NCBI RefSeq assembly: GCF_001625215.2
Contig: NC_030381.2
Coordinates: 54,175,214-54,239,213, forward strand
Source: Daucus carota subsp. sativus
Lineage: Eukaryota; Streptophyta; Magnoliopsida; Apiales; Apiaceae
Reading direction: 5' to 3'
DNA length: 64,000 nt
Notes under the pieces: model-generated
What the model was told of the DNA's origin: nothing
What the model saw: the letters and a program-made list of their open reading frames with translations, nothing else
Databases searched by the model: none
Made by a program: the position numbers and the translations under genes
Shown here: positions 58,902 through 64,000 of the stretch, in pieces
Numbering within the stretch: the first letter of the stretch is position 1
Layout of the letters: the number at the start of each line of letters is the position of its first letter

Positions 58902-61900
58902 TTACTGTTTGTGCGAGAGGCGACGACGAATTCTTAAGTGTCCAAACTTTCCTGCACCCGGTGATGAACCTTCAAAAACAACTGGGAGATACCCAGTGGC
59001 AGCCTTGTATCGCTGCTGAATCTGGAAAATGAAGATTAAATGAGTCAGTTGTTCCTTCATAAATCCTGTAATTTGTTACAAGAATTATTGCATCTCATAG
59101 ATGTTTAGTTACGACTTTCAGTGGTAAAAAATTGAAGATTATTTATCGCTTTTACTTTCTTGTACATAAATACAAATGTTTGGTTTAATCAAATATGCCA
59201 CTATGCAATGCTTACTAATTATGTGTTAATTTATCTAGTTACTAGGTTTGTCTCACATTTTACTTAACTCATGAGTTTGAACTTTCAACCTCTCAGCTAC
59301 AAGAGACGAATAACCATTGGGACAAGAACTTCATTATACCTCACTAATTCAGGAGTCGCATTGCTTACAAAAATGACCTAGTTTACTTTATTATCTACGA
59401 CATCATGTTTCAAAACCACCATAAGTGCAAACCGTGGTCCTTGCATTCATATACAAAAGAAGTTTATTCCTAACATACTAAGCTTTTAGACTAGAAGAAA
59501 TCAGAAACAGCTATAAACAATAACAAACTGAAATTTCAGACAAATTCGTAAAGATAAGAAACTCGCCTGAAATATCTGTTGGCTGCTTCGTAGACAGTTC
59601 CTACCAACGACGCTAATTGTTCCTCCAGATCCACCCCCTGTAATTTTTGCCCCATACAGAGTCCCATCACCAGATTTAGATGGTTTACTGTGCTCAGTTT
59701 CTTGCACCAGTTGAACCAGCTTATCTGTGCCATCCGAGCCAAGTCCACAAGCACTATAACTATAGTGGCACTGCAGAAAATGGTACACAAGGAAGCACAA
59801 CCCATTATAAACTAGTCCTGCCTTATATTTGCATTTAAAATTCTTTCAAATTTTATTATGTCTAACAATTTTCTAATATAATATATAACTAGGCGGGATC
59901 TATCATTTTACTCAACAGGTATGAAATATTTATTGATAGTCAAATCCGAGTGGTCCATTAAACTGCATAAAGTCTTGACATAATTGATACCTATAATAAT
60001 CAGTGATGTTAATACTTGACAGTTTTCTTTATGATTTTCAACTCAGACACTCGTACAAGACTGCAAGTTTCGAACACTAAACCTCATAGAGAAGATGGGT
60101 GTCCCACCAGTAGGGCATCCTCTACTAGTTACTGACTTGAGATTTTGCATTAAAATCATATTGTACGACAACTAGAGAAACTGCAGGAGCAGAATTCTAC
60201 TCAAACAAATGAGGGTTCACATTTAAATCTATGTGCACCATACCTGATACATCAGTTCTCCAAGTGCCGTAAGTTGGTCGTCTGATGCAGCAGATGTTAG
60301 TAGTGCTTTGAATGCCTGTACATCAGTATATATTGATCATTTCCTTGTTAAATTTACACATTATAATAGTATAATAGATGCAGCATTTATGTTTTCTCTT
60401 ATCGAAATCATGAAAATTTGAGAACAAGTAAAGAGCAATTATTTCACAATGCTATATACAAATGCAGTGTCTGACAGTTCTTGCTATTTATTTGTAGAGC
60501 AAGTTCTTATCTATAGTTCATAGTAGATTTTGTTTGTCACACAGCTTCCATGTTTAAGAAAACCATCATATTACATTCCTATATACACTATTGATGCTTC
60601 TGAGATGTAATTACACAAGCGATGCCAAGAGCACATGCATACTCAGCAGTCAGCTCGATGGTGGTTTTGCACTTGTTTAATGTTTGATCACCTTTATTGT
60701 ACAATCTTGCACTCTTGATGCTAACAGCCTGCTCCGTTCACCCTAGATCTTACAATATTTCTTGAATATATTCAACTAATGTTCCTATCAGTTTTTCAAA
60801 GCCATCGAAAGTCACAACTCTTTAAAGACTTTGTAAAACTAGAAACTATTGTTTTTACTTCTGAACCTTATTCAATTGTTCCATAACATGGACTATGATG
60901 ACTTCACAAAGAGAATGATCTCAAACGTAAAAGTTAGTAATGAAAAGGTATGCAGACACAAGGGATGTCATGTAACATACGACAGGAGTAATATGCTAAC
61001 CTTCACACGGAAATTTTCATATATAGGATGTTTAGCAGCAGCTTTAACTCCATAATTACGCTTCCTATCAATGATTGTCACAGGATCATTGTGGTCTGTA
61101 TATTTTTCCAGAAATGTGTCGCCAAGCATAGACTGAGGAAGAATCTTAGCGTATAGAGCTTCATATCTACAATGTAAAGAAATTTAGATAAATTAGATGA
61201 ATAATCTGGATGAGCACTACTAATTTATTAATCTGGACTCGTTTTGCTCAATTTGGAACCAGTACTTAGTTGAGTTGTACTGGACATAATACCTGTGAGG
61301 TGACAGGTTGCACAAGTAATCTAGTGATTTTTCAGCTTCAAGTGGTTCAAGGCTGTCTTCTTCCAGTTCATCTGTATGTGTCCCGTTTGCAATAGATAGA
61401 AATTTACATAACTTGGCAGATGCAGTAGATTTGATTATTTCTCGACCCATAAAAGCTCCAATTCTGACAGAACCATAGTCTGCACCACCAACGCTGCATA
61501 ATTTCCCATTATGGGGTGCATAACAAAAGATAAGCTTTTTTTTCTCCGAAGGAAATAGGGATTGGGAATGGGGAGACAGATCAAGAAGACAAGTCTGGGG
61601 TAATCTTCCAATTATCACAGGAATAGCTCAAATATTGGTAATAGATATGATACCTGTGCCGCAATCCTGAATCAATTCCCCAAAATTTTATATGACTAGG
61701 AATATCTACAAGCCCAAGTACTTCAGCTGGCTGCAAAACATACAATCAATATTTTTTTCTAAAACATCAGACTATTATTATGTTTGTTTCTGCAACAGAT
61801 ATTACAAATCTTACCTGACAAACCATAGCAAGCAGTTTGTTGGCTTCACCACACGCTGAAGTCATCTGATCCATCACGCCACATGGAGCTCCAACAACAT

Positions 61901-63908
61901 GGTTCTCTACCTGTTAAAAAAAAATTATAATTAGAAGTTAAACAGATAACCTCTGTAAAAGGCCGCAATACTAAATGATTATATGCCGAGTGCTAATGCA
62001 TTATTATTATCAAGTCCATTACATGTCAGACCTTTTGGCAGAGCAAAGCAAGGTCCCTTGGGCTGATGTCGATGCCTGTATTGCATAGTTTAAAGAAATC
62101 AAATGTTTTTCATTACTATGAAGCTAAACTAGTACTCAGCATTACTATGAAGTAAACCTTAGAGACCAAGTTATTCATTTATTTTCCACTATATTACCCA
62201 TATTGAAAACATGCAGACTTGGTAGTTAAGTTTGCTGTGGAAGAAACAAGATTCACAACATAGAAGCTAGTGTTCACTCTTAAAAGATTTCAAGGTGGAA
62301 ACACCATCCAGATAAAAAGTGAATAACATGGAATTATAGATATCGACTTGCATAAAAAAAAAATCTCATACATTCTCAACAAAAACGTGAGTGCTATCAT
62401 GGATAAAATTGAATTATAAATTAAATGCCTCGAGTCATTAGGCAACTAAAGTGAGTACCATGAGCAGCAGCTATGGCAGACATGCTAGCAACCTCTACTG
62501 AAGCAGAAGAAGAAACACCTTTGCCTTCTGGGACAGCAGAAGAAACCTATTCAACGAATAAAAACCTGTTTTTAATAAGATATCACTTGTGATTTATAAA
62601 TTTTACTACTTAGTAATTTATCACTGTCGCATACAATCAAGTAATCCTATTACTTGACAGAAAAAGTAATAACAATTCTAGCTAAGCGTACACAAAAGAA
62701 GAACGAAAACTGGCTAGACAATTGTCTTCCACAAATTTGTGAGTGTATATATGGTCAGTGAATTCCAGTAACTAAGTGCAGAATGTTCCCCAAATCATAC
62801 ATGCAATCCAGATTTCTAGACCAATAAAATATCAACAACAAAAAAAAAATCCAATTAAACTATTTAAAGATCATTTGACGATTTAAGTGCCCGTCATAAA
62901 TGCTTCTAGTCAATATTAGTAATACGAAATAACAAATAAAAATCAAGAAAAATTCTTAACAGGGTATAAACATGAACATTTGAGCAATTTTTATAATTAA
63001 TGTTGGGAAAAATTCAGGCATCAAGAAAGAGCAGAATAAAAAACTAAACAAATATAAGTCGCACCAGCATACTGATGCTATTCTCAAAGCGTACACCCAG
63101 CTCTTTCATCAAAACCAAAATAGTTCCCGCAACATATGCAGCCCATCTACAATACACCCTTATTAGTAAAACATATATGGCACACTAAATTTAGACAAAA
63201 CAAACACAAAAAAATTTGACACACTTTTGCGATGGATCTTGAGCAAAGTAAACTTTAGCCTTTTCATATGCCATTGGCTCCTCGCCATCCATAAAATCTG
63301 AGATGTCCATGTCAAAGGTTGGACCACGATTACTTAGTTCAGAGCCATATGATACCTGGTATAAGTGATTAAATGTTATAAATAGTAAAATCTTAGAAAC
63401 ATAATAAATAGAAATTACTAAACATATAAGTCTGGATTCACACGTTTTGTTGTTAAGACTACAATGACTTGTGCATTTTATCATATATGACACCTTTAGT
63501 TTGGCATCTCCTGCCAAAGATCGATCCTAACAAGACTTATAATGCCACTAGCTACAAACCATAAACTATGGGAAACAAAATATGAGAAGTTTCGTCCTTA
63601 TTGCTTTCTCTAAAAGCATGCACTTGATTACTATAACAAAGAACAACAACATATTAATAAATGCCTTTTTGTCATGTTAACATGCATACACAAGGACTTA
63701 TCATATAATAATGGTATTTACTCCTCTCAAGATGATAATATCAGTATTTCTATGCATATTAACAAGTAGAAATAAGCAGAGCCCAGAAATGTACTATCTG
63801 TAGCACTGGCGTCGATCCTTGACGTCGAGCTTGGGCATGCTTCCAGAGCCTCTGTTTACTTGGATGAATCATTTGGACAGCAACATGGCAGGCTTCTCTA
63901 ATAGGCAT
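58902..63908 (-). CDS. ARA1: L-arabinokinase, GHMP-kinase half (gene runs off the right edge)
   Basis: Sugar-salvage enzyme forming L-arabinose-1-phosphate with ATP, in the galactokinase/GHMP family. Thirteen exons are visible: 63908-63795, 63355-63225, 63146-63065, 62546-62459, 62075-62032, 61910-61815, 61730-61654, 61493-61293, 61166-61001, 60315-60244, 59770-59567, 59021-58902, with the first one continuing from beyond the window in phase 0. Motifs are [12 protein letters not shown], the ATP loop [49 protein letters not shown], and the third GHMP motif [12 protein letters not shown] near the C-terminus, ending [19 protein letters not shown]. The N-terminal glycosyltransferase-like half of the family (about 1,000 residues in all) would lie to the right. 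The last intron appears to use a GC donor (CAG then GCGAGT). (The listed exons number twelve; I saw no further one inside the window.). Confidence 0.9.
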
Positions 63909-64000
63909 CTGCAAAGTATGTGAACAATGTTAGTGAATCACGTCATACTATTATTTCTTGGAACTATTCAAAAAAAAACATTTTGATCAATTCATCCTAT

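Noticed and set aside
1-64000. LTR retrotransposons, tRNA or rRNA genes, CRISPR arrays
   Set aside because: No gag/pol coding, paired LTRs, tRNA cloverleaf or rRNA sequence was recognised by eye, and CRISPR arrays are not expected in plant nuclear DNA. A dedicated search could still reveal small or decayed ones.

Overview
This window is nuclear DNA from a flowering plant, most likely a eudicot. It is AT-rich and dense in small inverted-repeat transposons. Its genes have many short exons with GT-AG (and some GC-AG) introns, and they encode plant families: a class III peroxidase, a pollen receptor-like kinase, a USP-domain receptor-like cytoplasmic kinase, a trihelix factor and an L-arabinokinase. 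From memory, five genes (pollen-type receptor kinase, USP-kinase, trihelix factor, ChaC-type gamma-glutamylcyclotransferase, proteasome beta-1) have likely counterparts close together on Arabidopsis chromosome 4 (about At4g31230 to At4g31300), so the right half looks like an old conserved gene block. The species cannot be named from sequence alone.

Layout. 1-7.7 kb: repeat-rich DNA with a doubtful exon pair and two related Helitron-like 3' ends (CTAG at 2741 and 4476). 7.7-17.5 kb: a large inverted duplication of a nepenthesin-type aspartic protease gene. The two copies stand head-to-head and both are broken, by different mutations; a 3.6 kb spacer of nested transposons separates them. 18.0-19.6 kb: an intact class III peroxidase. 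20.5-24.1 kb (+): an eight-exon N-alpha-acetyltransferase 40 (NatD). 24.9-27.6 kb (-): a three-exon pollen receptor-like kinase. 27.6-37.9 kb: a transposon-rich gap holding a family of small elements with palindromic ends, a hAT element with a perfect 8-bp target duplication, a foldback element, and a tandemly duplicated block directly upstream of a tiny gene for a secreted peptide. 37.9-42.3 kb (+): a ten-exon USP plus kinase gene. 42.9-45.4 kb (-): a trihelix factor. 49.6-52.0 kb (+): a ChaC-type gamma-glutamylcyclotransferase. 52.9-57.8 kb (-): proteasome beta-1. 58.9-64 kb (-): the 3' part of an L-arabinokinase gene that runs off the right edge.

All exon models were built by hand from splice signals, reading phase and family similarity. 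For the multi-exon functional genes every exon junction is in phase. The genes do not form a pathway. The proteasome, NatD, cyclotransferase and arabinokinase genes are housekeeping or metabolic, while the kinases, peroxidase and trihelix factor belong to signalling, wall and regulatory families. The most notable findings are the doubly dead inverted protease pair, the palindrome-tipped 9-bp-TSD elements, three minute poly(A)-type insertions flanked by 14-16 bp duplications, an apparent excess of GC-AG introns (four), and the split secreted-peptide locus.
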